A model generated the notes under the pieces. The model did no database searches and had not been told where the DNA came from. It worked only from the letters and a program-made list of their open reading frames with translations. Below, piece by piece: positions 1 through 7,659 of a stretch of DNA of 64,000 bases; positions within the stretch are counted from its first letter, which is position 1; every line of letters begins with the position of its first letter. The stretch is from Gordonia oryzae (GTDB lineage Bacteria; Actinomycetota; Actinomycetes; Mycobacteriales; Mycobacteriaceae): NCBI RefSeq assembly GCF_003797185.1, contig NZ_RKMH01000008.1, positions 124,001 to 188,000 on the forward strand, given 5' to 3'. Both the position numbers and the translations under genes were made by a program.

Positions 1-502
1 CGTAGGTGCGCACTTCGATGTCGGCGGGGACGTCGAGGGAGGGCAGGCCATCGGCTCCGCCGGTTCGCCTCAACTGCAACAGCTCTCGCCGACGCCGCAG
101 CCCGAGCGATGCGGCCAACGACCGCGCGGCCGGCAGATCGCCGTGTGCCCAGGCCCGCACGGCGTCCGAGGCGGAGGCGCCGGCACGCTCGCGCGCCGCT
201 GTGAATGCGGTCTCGAGCAGCGCCCGACCGTGCCCCCGACGACGCTGTTCGGGATCGACGACGGCCTCGATCATCGCCGGCTCGTCGTCCCGGCCGGCAA
301 CAATATTGGCGTAGCCGACCGCGCTGACGACGTGTCGGACATCTACGCCGGCGCCGTCGATGGCGAGGACGGCCTGTTCCGACAGTGGCGCCACCCCGTC
401 GGCCGTGGCCGCTGCCGCGACGAGACGGTGCGCGTGGGCGGCCATATCCGGCGCCAGGGACTCGATGACGTGAACCTCGGGGAACTCGACCTCAGGGGGC
501 AC
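1..502 (-). CDS. mshD: mycothiol synthase MshD, N-terminal part (cut by window start)
   Basis: The gene runs off the left edge, so only about 167 N-terminal residues are visible. MshD is the GNAT acetyltransferase that completes mycothiol by transferring acetyl from acetyl-CoA to Cys-GlcN-Ins. Residues 87-96 read [10 protein letters not shown], the acetyl-CoA pyrophosphate-binding loop of GNAT domains. Residues 115-135 contain the [13 protein letters not shown] stretch typical of MshD. A GTG start at 502 overlaps the end of glnR by 11 bases, which implies translational coupling. The glnR-mshD order matches Rv0818-Rv0819. The second GNAT domain and the C-terminus lie outside the window. Confidence 0.88.
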   Translation of the reverse strand, partial: MPPEVEFPEVHVIESLAPDMAAHAHRLVAAAATADGVAPLSEQAVLAIDGAGVDVRHVVSAVGYANIVAGRDDEPAMIEAVVDPEQRRRGHGRALLETAFTAARERAGASASDAVRAWAHGDLPAARSLAASLGLRRRRELLQLRRTGGADGLPSLDVPADIEVRTY

Positions 503-1292
503 TGAACTCCTTGTCGAAGGGATCGGTCCGGGTATCGCCGATGTCGCCGAAGCCCTCGCCGGGGCGTTCGCCTCCCGCATCCTCAGCCTCGTCGTCGGCG
601 GTCTCCGCCGAGGCGGAGCGGCCGCGCGTCGGGCGCACGGCCTTGTAGCCCACGTTACGGACTGTGCCGATCAGCGACTCGTGGTCGCTACCGAGTTTCG
701 CGCGCAGGCGCCGCACGTGGACGTCGACGGTGCGGGTGCCACCGAAGAAGTCATATCCCCAGACCTCCTGCAACAGCTGCGCCCGGGTGAAGACACGGCC
801 GGCGTTCTGCGCCAGATACTTCAGGAGCTCGAACTCCTTGTAGGTCAGATCCAACGGGCGCCCGCGCAGACGGGCGGTATAGGTACCTTCGTCGATGACC
901 AACTCACCGAGCGTGACCTTGCCGGAGGCCTCCTCGGCGCTGATGCCGCGGGTGCGCACGACGAGCAGGCGCAGGCGGGCGTCGAGTTCCGCGGGGCCCG
1001 TCCCGGGTAGCAGGAACTCGTCGAGCCCCCAGTCAGCATTCACCGCGACCAATCCACCCTCGGTGAGCACCGCGGCCACCGGCACCGCCGATCCGGTGCT
1101 GCCGAGCAGCCGGCACAGTCCGCGGGCCGCGGCCAGGTCGGTGCGGGCGTCGACGATCGCGACGTCGGAATTACCCGCCTCCATCAGCGACGACACCTCC
1201 GTCGGCGCCACCCGCACGGTGTGCGCGAGCAGCGACAGGGACGGCAATACCGACTCCGGGTTGGGATCGGCGGTCAACAACAGGAGATCCAC
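492..1292 (-). CDS. glnR: OmpR/PhoB-type winged-helix regulator, GlnR
   Basis: This 266-residue protein has a receiver-like domain (about 1-110) and a C-terminal OmpR-type winged helix (about 126-220). The DNA-recognition part shows [14 protein letters not shown] at 187-200 and VRNVGYK at 211-217. The receiver is atypical: an aspartate sits at position 48 (VDAR), but the usual acidic cluster and paired histidine kinase gene are missing, as in actinobacterial GlnR, an orphan regulator of nitrogen assimilation. A GTG start at 1292 is preceded by AAGGA at good spacing. The tail after residue 220 is acidic and low-complexity. It is the Rv0818 counterpart and overlaps mshD. Identity as GlnR rests on sequence pattern and synteny. 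Confidence 0.87.
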   Translation of the reverse strand: MDLLLLTADPNPESVLPSLSLLAHTVRVAPTEVSSLMEAGNSDVAIVDARTDLAAARGLCRLLGSTGSAVPVAAVLTEGGLVAVNADWGLDEFLLPGTGPAELDARLRLLVVRTRGISAEEASGKVTLGELVIDEGTYTARLRGRPLDLTYKEFELLKYLAQNAGRVFTRAQLLQEVWGYDFFGGTRTVDVHVRRLRAKLGSDHESLIGTVRNVGYKAVRPTRGRSASAETADDEAEDAGGERPGEGFGDIGDTRTDPFDKEFSAP

Positions 1293-1475
1293 GTCCTTGC
1301 TCCGATCTTCCTCGTCGCGCCTCGCGCACCTGACGTCCCGAGGCAGGGGCCTCGGGGATGGTCGTACCCCGTCTCCCGGCCACCTCGACGTTGAGGCGAT
1401 CCACCGATCGCGCCCAAAAGGCCATGTTTACTCTGCCTTACCAACGTGTGCGCGACAGATGACAGAATAGCCGCA

Positions 1476-2444
1476 ATGTCACGTTCGGCTGTTAACAAGG
1501 CAGGCTCGGAGGCCGTGACCTCTGACGCAGCGACCCCAGCCCCCTGGCGTCATCGGCTGCGACGCGCGCTTCTGGTGGCGCTTGCGCTCGTCGTCGTCGT
1601 GGGTGCCATCGCGGCGATCGCCGACACCGTCGCGGCAAGTCGCGGCGAACATCGCCTCTCGACGTCCCTCGCGAGTGCCGCGGGTATCGCCTACCCGCCC
1701 GAGGTGACACTCGGCGGCTTGCCGTTCCTGACCCATGCCTCCTCCGGCGAGTTCACCGGTGCCACGATCACCGCCCGCGGGGTGCCGATCGCGCAGGGAT
1801 GCTCGTATCCGGCGGCCGGCCCCTGCTTCGCCGAACTCGGGGCGACACTCGGTACGTTGCGGGTCCCCAACGGCTTCAATATCGGGTCCACCGACACCAT
1901 GCACGCTGCTTCGGTCATCGCCTACTCGCGACTCGACTCGGTGAATTTGGGCCGTATGCTGGGAGTCCTGGATCTCACCGTCAACACCCCCGCCGGCCCC
2001 GACCGCGTCGGCGGCGGCGGACCCCAATTCGGCAATCTCGAGCGCACCTCGGGGATCGTGCTGACCGGATCGGTGGCGCTGCCACCGGACTCGGCACCCC
2101 CGACCGGTGCGACGCCGAGTCCACAGCGCGCGCCGTCGGCCTCGGAGTACCCGGGCCCGCGGACCAGGGTCAGCGTCACCGTCGAGGTATCAGTGCGCGA
2201 CGGCCGGCTGCATGTGCAGGCGACCGGCTTCTACACCGGGCCCGAAAAGCACGTCGAGGCACCGGAACTCGTCGGCGCCGACAAGTCCTCCCTACGCGCG
2301 GCCGTTCTCGCGCGTTTCACCGCCACGCTGCCGTTGCTGCCCATGCCGTGGGACCTGCCGGCGACCGGGGCGCACAGCTCAGGCAGCGACATCCTGCTCA
2401 CCGCCGGGTCCGGGCCACGCGACCTGCTGCCCGGACTCTTCTGA
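1476..2444 (+). CDS. lmeA: LmeA-like exported phospholipid-binding protein (DUF2993)
   Basis: The product is about 322 residues. It begins with a basic stretch followed by one strong hydrophobic segment (LLVALALVVVVGAIAAIAD), a signal anchor or uncleaved signal, and then a DUF2993 body. In mycobacteria the ortholog Rv0817c (LmeA) binds phosphoinositides in the periplasm and is needed for mannan elongation of lipomannan. I chose the ATG at 1476 over the in-frame GTG at 1446, because it puts the basic N-terminus directly before the membrane segment. A Pro/Ser-rich linker (about residues 205-230) precedes the last folded part. It is divergent from glnR, as in M. tuberculosis. Confidence 0.8.
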   Translation: MSRSAVNKAGSEAVTSDAATPAPWRHRLRRALLVALALVVVVGAIAAIADTVAASRGEHRLSTSLASAAGIAYPPEVTLGGLPFLTHASSGEFTGATITARGVPIAQGCSYPAAGPCFAELGATLGTLRVPNGFNIGSTDTMHAASVIAYSRLDSVNLGRMLGVLDLTVNTPAGPDRVGGGGPQFGNLERTSGIVLTGSVALPPDSAPPTGATPSPQRAPSASEYPGPRTRVSVTVEVSVRDGRLHVQATGFYTGPEKHVEAPELVGADKSSLRAAVLARFTATLPLLPMPWDLPATGAHSSGSDILLTAGSGPRDLLPGLF

Positions 2445-2507
2445 CCGCGACGATCGCAACCAGGGCCGGGGCGGGGACAGGCTTGCGGCGGGCGCCGATC
2501 GCTGTTG

Positions 2508-2513
2508 TACCCT
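2508..2513 (+). promoter_or_regulatory. -10 element of a leaderless promoter
   Basis: TACCCT fits the actinobacterial TAnnnT -10 pattern and ends seven bases before the ATG of the cysteine leader ORF at 2521. That spacing puts the transcription start at or next to the A of the ATG, so the leader ORF is predicted to be leaderless. No convincing -35 is seen. The call is from pattern only. Confidence 0.55.
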
Positions 2514-2520
2514 CGTGGAC

Positions 2521-2610
2521 ATGCAACAGCGCCGTGAGTTCATGCTCACCCGCCGCCGGGCGATCGACTTCTGTCGGGTCGCCGACTGTTGCTGTCGCAT
2601 CACGATGTGA
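2521..2610 (+). CDS. cysteine-rich leader peptide (attenuator uORF), 29 aa
   Basis: The 29-codon ORF has cysteines at positions 18, 23, 24 and 25 (CRVADCCCR) and ends with TGA 230 bases before the sulfurtransferase start. No Shine-Dalgarno precedes it, while a -10 hexamer sits at leaderless spacing. In mycobacteria a leaderless polycysteine uORF upstream of the same cysA-sseC operon acts as a cysteine-responsive attenuator: ribosomes stall at the Cys codons when charged tRNA-Cys is scarce, and the operon is then expressed. The same role is inferred here from position, Cys density and promoter geometry. The peptide itself probably has no function after synthesis. Confidence 0.75.
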   Translation: MQQRREFMLTRRRAIDFCRVADCCCRITM

Positions 2611-2840
2611 TCGTCTGGCTCGTGCCCGCCCCATCGCGCCCGAGTCGGGGATCACTCGATGTCGGCCGGTCGGGCGCGCGTTCCATGACGACGCCATCCA
2701 ACCGAGATCCTGGGTTCTCGCCCCGATCATGCCGTCATCATCCGCCGAAGTCCGCCGGCGTCTGAGGCCGGTCGCCTTCATCGCTGTTTCACGATCAACT
2801 CCACCACACCCGATACCCACATCTAACGGAGGAAACACCC
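2611..2840 (+). promoter_or_regulatory. 230-base untranslated segment between Cys leader and cysA (probable attenuator region)
   Basis: No ORF is convincing here. The segment has short GC-rich inverted pieces (for example around GTCCGCCGGCG near 2750) and ends with a strong ribosome binding site, GGAGG, before the cysA ATG. Its position between a polycysteine uORF and the operon it would control suggests alternative RNA structures that hide or expose that site. The pairing was not computed. Confidence 0.45.
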
Positions 2841-3680
2841 ATGGCACGTTCCGACGTCCTGGTCAGCGCCGATTGGGCTGAGCAGAACCTGCACACCGAC
2901 AAGGTCGTGTTCGTCGAGGTCGACGAGGACACCAGCGCCTACGACGGCGGCCACATCGAGGGCGCGGTCAAGCTCGACTGGAAGACCGACCTGCAGGATC
3001 CGGTTCGTCGCGACTTCGTCGACCGCGAGCAGTTCTCCGCGCTGCTCTCCGAGCGCGGCATCGCCAATGACGACACCGTCGTGCTCTACGGCGGCAACAA
3101 CAACTGGTTCGCGGCGTACGCCTACTGGTACTTCAAGCTCTACGGCCACCAGGACGTGAAGCTGCTCGACGGCGGCCGCAAGAAGTGGGAGCTCGACGGC
3201 CGTCCGCTATCCACCGACGCCGTGAGCCGTCCGGCCACCGAGTACAAGGCCGCCGATCCGGACAACTCGATCCGCGCCTTCCGCGACGAGGTCGTCGAGG
3301 CCATCGGCGCCAAGAACCTCGTCGACGTGCGTAGCCCCGACGAGTTCTCCGGCAAGATCCTCGCCCCTGCCCACCTGCCGCAGGAGCAGAGCCAGCGTCC
3401 CGGCCACATTCCCGGTGCCATCAACGTGCCGTGGAGCAAGGCCGCCAACGAGGACGGCACCTTCCGCAGCGACGACGAACTCGCCGAGCTGTACTCCGAC
3501 GCCGGCCTCGACGGCGAGAAGGAAACCATCGCCTACTGCCGCATCGGCGAGCGTTCCAGCCACACCTGGTTCGTTTTGCAGGAACTGTTGGGCCACAAGA
3601 ACGTCAAGAACTACGACGGCAGCTGGACCGAATACGGCTCGCTCGTTGGTGTTCCGGTTGAACTGGGAGAAGGTAAGTAA
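2841..3680 (+). CDS. cysA: thiosulfate sulfurtransferase (rhodanese), CysA2/SseA type
   Basis: The 279-residue protein is a two-domain rhodanese. The N-terminal domain (about 1-130) is inactive. The C-terminal domain (about 145-275) carries the active-site loop CRIGER with Cys233, which takes the persulfide sulfur. The family moves sulfane sulfur from thiosulfate to thiol or cyanide acceptors in the cytoplasm. The sequence is very close to what I recall of mycobacterial CysA2/CysA3, including GGNNNWFAAYAYWYFKLYG. The ATG follows GGAGG. It forms an operon with sseC two bases downstream and is probably controlled by the upstream cysteine leader. Confidence 0.93.
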   Translation: MARSDVLVSADWAEQNLHTDKVVFVEVDEDTSAYDGGHIEGAVKLDWKTDLQDPVRRDFVDREQFSALLSERGIANDDTVVLYGGNNNWFAAYAYWYFKLYGHQDVKLLDGGRKKWELDGRPLSTDAVSRPATEYKAADPDNSIRAFRDEVVEAIGAKNLVDVRSPDEFSGKILAPAHLPQEQSQRPGHIPGAINVPWSKAANEDGTFRSDDELAELYSDAGLDGEKETIAYCRIGERSSHTWFVLQELLGHKNVKNYDGSWTEYGSLVGVPVELGEGK

Positions 3681-3682
3681 TC

Positions 3683-3988
3683 ATGTGTGCTGCACCCAAG
3701 CAGGGACAGAAGCTGCCCGCGGGCGTCGATGTCGAGAAGGAGACCGTCCTGACCGGACAGGTCACCGACAACTCCGGGAGCCCGGTCGCGGGTGCGTTCG
3801 TGCGGCTGCTCGACGAGACCGGTGAGTTCACCGCCGAGGTTGTCGCCAGCCCCACCGGCGACTTCCGCTTCTTCGCCGCGCCCGGCCAGTGGACGCTGCG
3901 TGCGCTGAGCTCGGTCGGCAACGGTGACGTCACCGTCAACCCGGACGGACCCGGCGTGCATACGCACGACATCACCGTCAGCAAGTAA
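3683..3988 (+). CDS. sseC: SseC-like DUF1416 protein
   Basis: This 101-residue protein has a transthyretin-like/CarboxypepD-reg beta fold pattern (TGQVTDNSGSPVAGAFVRLL, then FTAEVVASPTGDFRFFAAPG) and starts with MCAAPKQG, leaving a conserved cysteine at position 2. The family is always next to the rhodanese CysA and is placed in sulfur metabolism, but no reaction is established. It starts two bases after the cysA stop, so the two are co-translated. It is followed by a strong terminator. Confidence 0.88.
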   Translation: MCAAPKQGQKLPAGVDVEKETVLTGQVTDNSGSPVAGAFVRLLDETGEFTAEVVASPTGDFRFFAAPGQWTLRALSSVGNGDVTVNPDGPGVHTHDITVSK

Positions 3989-4006
3989 GTCCACGCGGTC
4001 TCCCCG

Positions 4007-4039
4007 ACGGCCCGGTCACCCTCGCGGTGGCCGGGCCGT
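4007..4039 (+). terminator. hairpin after sseC
   Basis: Arms ACGGCCCGGTCACC (4007-4020) and GGTGGCCGGGCCGT (4026-4039) pair over 14 bases with one G-U, closing a five-base loop. It lies 19 bases after the sseC stop. No U-run follows, as is common for actinobacterial terminators. Confidence 0.7.
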
Positions 4040-4138
4040 TGGCATCCTCACCGGTTCTTCGCCGGGCGCGCGTGATTCATCTTTCACTCGGCCGGTCCGA
4101 CGACGTCCGCGCACACCCCGAGAGGTAAACTCCCACCC

Positions 4139-4237
4139 GTGGTCCTCTTCTTCGAAATCCTGCTGGGTCTGGCAACGCTGCTGATCATCTGGTTCACGCT
4201 GTACGTGATCTACCGCCTGGTCAACGACGAATCGTGA
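4139..4237 (+). CDS. 32-residue single-span membrane protein coupled to nitrobindin
   Basis: A GTG-started ORF of 32 codons encodes one hydrophobic helix ([21 protein letters not shown]) with a short polar end NDES. Its TGA overlaps the GTG of the nitrobindin gene (GTGA), a translational coupling arrangement. That overlap, the strict membrane-helix composition and the position after a terminator support a real gene, although it is too short for normal gene calls. Function is unknown. It could anchor or partner the downstream heme protein, or serve mainly to couple its translation. Confidence 0.6.
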   Translation: MVLFFEILLGLATLLIIWFTLYVIYRLVNDES

Positions 4238-4905
4238 CCCTGCCGTCCGACGGACAGCCCGACCCCGACGGGGCCGATATCCCACGTCGGTCGGGCGACG
4301 AGGCGATCAACCAGGCCGAAGTCCGCGCCGCCGAATCCGGTAGCCGCGAACGCAACGCCCCCGCGTGGGACGATCTGCCGTTGCCCGCCGACACCGCCAA
4401 TCTGCGGATCGGCGCCGACCTGCATCCTGGCCTGCTCGCCCTCCTGCCGATGGTCGGAGTCTGGCGTGGCGAGGGCGAGGGCCACGACCCGGTCAGCGGT
4501 ACCGACTACCACTTCGCCCAACAGATCGTGGTGAGCCACGACGGACAGAACTTTCTCAACTGGGAAGCCCGTTCATGGGTGATCGATGACGACGGCAACT
4601 TCGTCCGACCCGATCTGCGTGAGGCGGGCTTCTGGCGGATCGGCGAGGACGACAGCATCGAACTCCTCCTCACCCACGCCGAGGGCTCCATCGAGCTCTA
4701 CTACGGCCGCCCGCTCACTCAGACGTCGTGGAATCTGACCACCGACGTCATCATCCGCTCCGAGTCGGGCAAGCACACCGGAGGCGCCAAGCGTCTCTAT
4801 GGCATCGTGCCCGACGGCGATCTCGCCTACGTCGAGGAACGCGTCGACGCCGAGGGCGACCTCACCCCGCGCCTGTCGGCCAAGCTGCGGCGTCACGTCG
4901 GCTAA
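4234..4905 (+). CDS. nitrobindin-like heme beta-barrel (DUF1794, peroxynitrite isomerase family)
   Basis: The 223-residue protein has the nitrobindin/FABP-like signature GVWRGEG at 75-81 (GxWxGxG) and ends with a histidine (residue 221, KLRRH) at the position of the heme-proximal ligand in known nitrobindins. The family binds ferric heme b, resists NO reduction and isomerises peroxynitrite to nitrate. An N-terminal extension of about 60 residues is polar and probably disordered, so a later start remains possible. The GTG start overlaps the preceding mini membrane protein. The counterpart is Rv0813c. Confidence 0.85.
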   Translation: MTLPSDGQPDPDGADIPRRSGDEAINQAEVRAAESGSRERNAPAWDDLPLPADTANLRIGADLHPGLLALLPMVGVWRGEGEGHDPVSGTDYHFAQQIVVSHDGQNFLNWEARSWVIDDDGNFVRPDLREAGFWRIGEDDSIELLLTHAEGSIELYYGRPLTQTSWNLTTDVIIRSESGKHTGGAKRLYGIVPDGDLAYVEERVDAEGDLTPRLSAKLRRHVG

Positions 4906-4957
4906 CTGCTGCGTCGGCCAACTGCTGCCGGCTCACTGCTGCGTCGGCTCACTGCTG
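4896..4957. repeat. four-copy direct repeat of about 16 bases
   Basis: Units at 4896-4911, 4912-4927, 4928-4941 and 4942-4957 are variants of CGTCGGCTMACTGCTG (one is shortened to 14). The first unit covers the nitrobindin stop codon, and the array lies in the gap between two convergent genes. It looks like slippage-generated tandem duplication. No protein reading is convincing. Confidence 0.75.
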
Positions 4958-4962
4958 CGCCG

Positions 4963-5682
4963 TCACACCGACGGCGGTGCATGGACCGGCGCCGGCGCGG
5001 GCGCCTTGCCACCCCAGATGATTCCGCCGATTCCCAGAAGCACCACCACAACGCCGAGTATCACGTTCAGGATCGCTGACGGTCCGGCCGAGAAGGTGTA
5101 GTGGGCGTCGATGTACTGCGATGAGTCGTTGTCGAAGGTGCCGACCACTACCGAGGGATCGACGACGGCCACCGTCGCCACGCCCGCACCGATGACCCCG
5201 AACACCACGTTCACCGCAGAGAATCCGCGCCGGGCGACGTTGCACAGGATAAGGATCGACGACAGCAGGGTGGGAAAGAGGATGAGTAGCGGCAGGAGCA
5301 CCCCCGGGAAGACGACGGCATGCGATCCGCCCACCAGCGGCAGTCCCTCACCCTGCGAGGTCCAGTGAGCCCATCCGTTGAATGTCGAGTCGCCGCCGTC
5401 GTTTGCGGTCACCGTCGCGAAGGTGAGAAACCCGAAAACACCGATGAGCAGCCACGCGAGCATCGTGCACGCGGCAAACGTCCGCGTCAGCCCGACGTGG
5501 CGCAGCGGCGGCTTCGGGGTGGGTGCGTACGGTGCGGCCCCATACGCACCCGGCACCACGACACCGCCCGGGTACTGGGCGCCACCCCACTGCTGCTGGG
5601 CGTACTGCTGCTGGGGATACTGCTGCTGGGCGTACTGCTGCTGGGCGTGCGGATTCGAATAGGGGCTCCCCGGTTCGTTCAC
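4963..5682 (-). CDS. Q-rich N-terminal, multi-span membrane protein of unknown function
   Basis: The protein (about 239 residues from the GTG at 5682) starts with a Gln/Tyr-rich repeat zone (QQQYAQQQYPQQQ) encoded by 15-base units. A Pro-rich linker (TPKPPL) leads to about four hydrophobic segments (near residues 75-95, 125-150, 155-180 and 205-225). The frame stays open upstream to an ATG at 5805, but that extension reads through tandem repeats and is not protein-like. No domain is recognised. The same design, a Q/Y/G/P tail plus four helices, recurs at 28077-28925. It is convergent with the nitrobindin gene. Confidence 0.65.
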   Translation of the reverse strand: MNEPGSPYSNPHAQQQYAQQQYPQQQYAQQQWGGAQYPGGVVVPGAYGAAPYAPTPKPPLRHVGLTRTFAACTMLAWLLIGVFGFLTFATVTANDGGDSTFNGWAHWTSQGEGLPLVGGSHAVVFPGVLLPLLILFPTLLSSILILCNVARRGFSAVNVVFGVIGAGVATVAVVDPSVVVGTFDNDSSQYIDAHYTFSAGPSAILNVILGVVVVLLGIGGIIWGGKAPAPAPVHAPPSV

Positions 5683-5763
5683 CTCGCATACGCTACCGCC
5701 AATCCCCCATGTCGCCCAGGGAGGTTGATCGATATGACGATGTGCCCGGCTTCCGCCGGGAAC

Positions 5764-5826
5764 GTCATAGACATCACCGTCATACACATCGGGCTTCATA
5801 CACATCAGGCGTCATAGACATCAGGG
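5764..5826. repeat. four-copy direct repeat of 15-16 bases
   Basis: Units at 5764-5778, 5779-5794, 5795-5810 and 5811-5826 are variants of GTCATASACATCRSS. Read on the minus strand they give repeated D-V-Y-D. They separate the Q-rich membrane protein from the decayed gene upstream and touch the stop codon at 5821. Confidence 0.75.
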
Positions 5827-6267
5827 CCGCACGCGGATGACGTCGACGACGACGGGCTGCCCGCTTTCCCGAGCCGCCTGCACATAGTGGATGCCGGGGC
5901 CGGGAGGGATCGGGACCGGATTGCCCGGCGAGCGCGACGACGACGCCGAAGGCCCCCACCGAGCCCGGTCATCAGCACCGCGATTCGTCGCGGCGCACCC
6001 GACATCGCGAGGAAGCCGGGAGTCGAGAGTACGAAAAGATCGGCGCGGCGGCGGTTGGCAGGGTCAGACGGCCAGTGAGCCCGCCGAGGTAACCCGCGAT
6101 CCAGGTACCGCGCCGTCGTCGTTTCCACGTTTCCACCCGTGTTCGCCCCGGGTGAGAAAGCGCGACAACCCGCTGGTGGGTACCGAGAACTCCGGCGTCG
6201 ATGCGGTCGCGACACCCACAGCCGGAGATGAAGCAGTGTCGGACGAATTCAGGATGCCGGTGTTCAT
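5821..6267 (-). pseudogene. probable frameshifted gene remnant
   Basis: No single frame is open, but protein-like pieces follow one another in order on the minus strand in changing frames. They are a start MNTGILNSSDTASSPAVGVA (from 6267), then GYLGGLTGRLTLPTAAAPIF, then PGFLAMSGAPRRIAVLMTG, then AFGVVVALAG, and a C-terminus PGIHYVQAARESGQPVVVDV followed by IRVRP and TGA at 5821. Three or more frame changes would be needed, so decay is likelier than one sequencing error. The pieces resemble an exported or membrane protein, but no family is recognised. It could also be chance. Confidence 0.35.
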
Positions 6268-6635
6268 GACGTTTCCCGCGTTGGTGGGCTGATCTGCACG
6301 TCAGTCCACACCCGCCGGACCGCCCGAACACGAGTAGTGCGCTACCCGAAAACCCGGGCACACGAGAAAGATCCGAGCCCGCACATGGAACGACCCCCGC
6401 ACCGCCCGGGGATTCGGGCCGAGCGACCGGACCAGGTCGGGTGCGGGGGTCGGGTGACCACCTGGTATTCGCCGATGCGAGGGATCGATCGAGGGATATC
6501 AGATGGATCTCCGCGTCAGCGGATGGTCACCTCACTTGTCCGTGTGCCAATCAACTTCGGACCACCTCCTTCCATGTGTACCGACGAAAGTACGCCGCAA
6601 TCGCAAGCCCGGCAATGCTTTTTCGCGCCGAGGCG
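6268..6635. other. gene-free interval with a long inverted repeat
   Basis: No ORF here has convincing coding character. The one clear structure is a perfect 12-base inverted repeat, CGACCCCCGCAC at 6391-6402 and GTGCGGGGGTCG at 6441-6452. The 38 bases between hold smaller palindromic pieces (CCCGGGGATTCGGG). It lies 3' of the LpqC-like gene and may end its transcript. Confidence 0.5.
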
Positions 6636-7562
6636 TCACGCCGGATGCGCCGTGAAGAACTGCCAGATCACCGATGTCGCATCCAGGACGGTCGACGGCA
6701 CCGGCGCGCCGCGCGCCGCGCCTACAGATGCGGTATTGCTCCCGGGCCACTGATGTCCGGCACCGGTCACGGAGATGAGTTCGACGGCCCTGGACTGCGC
6801 GCATGTCGCCGACGACCGAGTCACCGATCCCGCCGTCACGGTAACGGGTGGGCCGCAGCGGTCGGTCGCCCTCCACAGCGCATTCACCTGCGGGATGGAC
6901 ATGCCCTCGACCCGGGCGGTCCCGCCGGCGTTGAACGCCTCACCCGGACCTCCGCCATACGGGACGCGGTCGTCGGACGTTCCGTGGATCTGCAGCACCG
7001 AGGTTGGGTGAGCCCCGACGCAGTCGGTGACGATCGTTCCCGCCACCGGCGCGATCGCCGCGAATTCCGATGTCTCACAGGGTAAGCGCAGTGCCATCAT
7101 CGCACCGTTCGACATACCGGTCGCGAACACGCGTCGGATGTCGATCGAGGTGCGACGTTCGATGTCATGCACCATGGCGAGCACAAACCCGACATCGTCG
7201 ACGTTGCGGCGCTGGGCCGGGCCGCAGCAACTTCCGGCGTTCCACGAGCGTCCGACGCCCTGCGGGTACGCGACGAGAACTCCACCACGGTCGGCCACCG
7301 CATCCCACCCGTACGCCCGCTCCGCCTGCCGCGCATCGCCGTAACCGCCGTGCAGCATCACCACCAGTGGCGCCGACGACGGCAACCGAGCGGGTCGGTA
7401 GATCTCGTAGCTGCGCTGCTGGCCGCCGAACTCAATGGCCGCATGCGAAGAGCCGACAGGGATGCCGCCCGGCGGGGCGCCCACCGCATCGCCCTGGCCG
7501 CAGCCAGATGCGGTAACGATCACGGCGATGGCGATGGCGACGGACCAGTGTCTTGCGCGCAT
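6636..7562 (-). CDS. lpqC: LpqC-like lipoprotein esterase (PHB depolymerase / feruloyl esterase family)
   Basis: The 308-residue product starts with a lipoprotein signal (hydrophobic stretch, then TASGC with lipid-modified Cys21). An alpha/beta-hydrolase of the esterase-PHB family follows: oxyanion HGG at 71-73, nucleophile motif GMSNG at 149-153 (Ser151), and GAGHQWPG near the C-terminus for the catalytic histidine. I took the ATG at 7562 because it directly gives the signal peptide. The longer open frame upstream is antisense to the MarR gene. The enzyme should act outside the cell membrane on an ester or polyester, with substrate unknown. It is divergent from marR and shares its operator region. 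Confidence 0.8.
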   Translation of the reverse strand: MRARHWSVAIAIAVIVTASGCGQGDAVGAPPGGIPVGSSHAAIEFGGQQRSYEIYRPARLPSSAPLVVMLHGGYGDARQAERAYGWDAVADRGGVLVAYPQGVGRSWNAGSCCGPAQRRNVDDVGFVLAMVHDIERRTSIDIRRVFATGMSNGAMMALRLPCETSEFAAIAPVAGTIVTDCVGAHPTSVLQIHGTSDDRVPYGGGPGEAFNAGGTARVEGMSIPQVNALWRATDRCGPPVTVTAGSVTRSSATCAQSRAVELISVTGAGHQWPGSNTASVGAARGAPVPSTVLDATSVIWQFFTAHPA

Positions 7563-7592
7563 GCGGACAAGTCTCACCCGATCGACCCAATT

Positions 7593-7609
7593 TGACAAGC
7601 TACTTGTCA
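7593..7609. promoter_or_regulatory. palindromic operator in the lpqC-marR divergent promoter
   Basis: TGACAAG, CTA, CTTGTCA is a perfect 7-base inverted repeat with a 3-base centre, 30 bases from the lpqC start and about 50 from the marR start. Size and position fit a MarR dimer site that controls both genes. Binding by the neighbouring MarR is inferred. Confidence 0.6.
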
Positions 7610-7659
7610 TTACTGGCGGGCTCCGTACTCGCGATCGCGGGTTTGGCAGACTTTCCACC

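Noticed and set aside
1-505. Plus-strand ORFs at the left edge
   Set aside because: They lie antisense to the partial mshD gene, which has a clear GNAT motif.
5580-5650. CTGCTG-rich periodic repeat as a possible CRISPR-like array
   Set aside because: The 15-base period has no spacers and encodes the QQQY repeats of the membrane protein.
7593-7609. KstR2 site in the lpqC/marR gap
   Set aside because: CAAG and CTTG are separated by three bases, not two as in the KstR2 consensus, and the neighbouring MarR is the better candidate.
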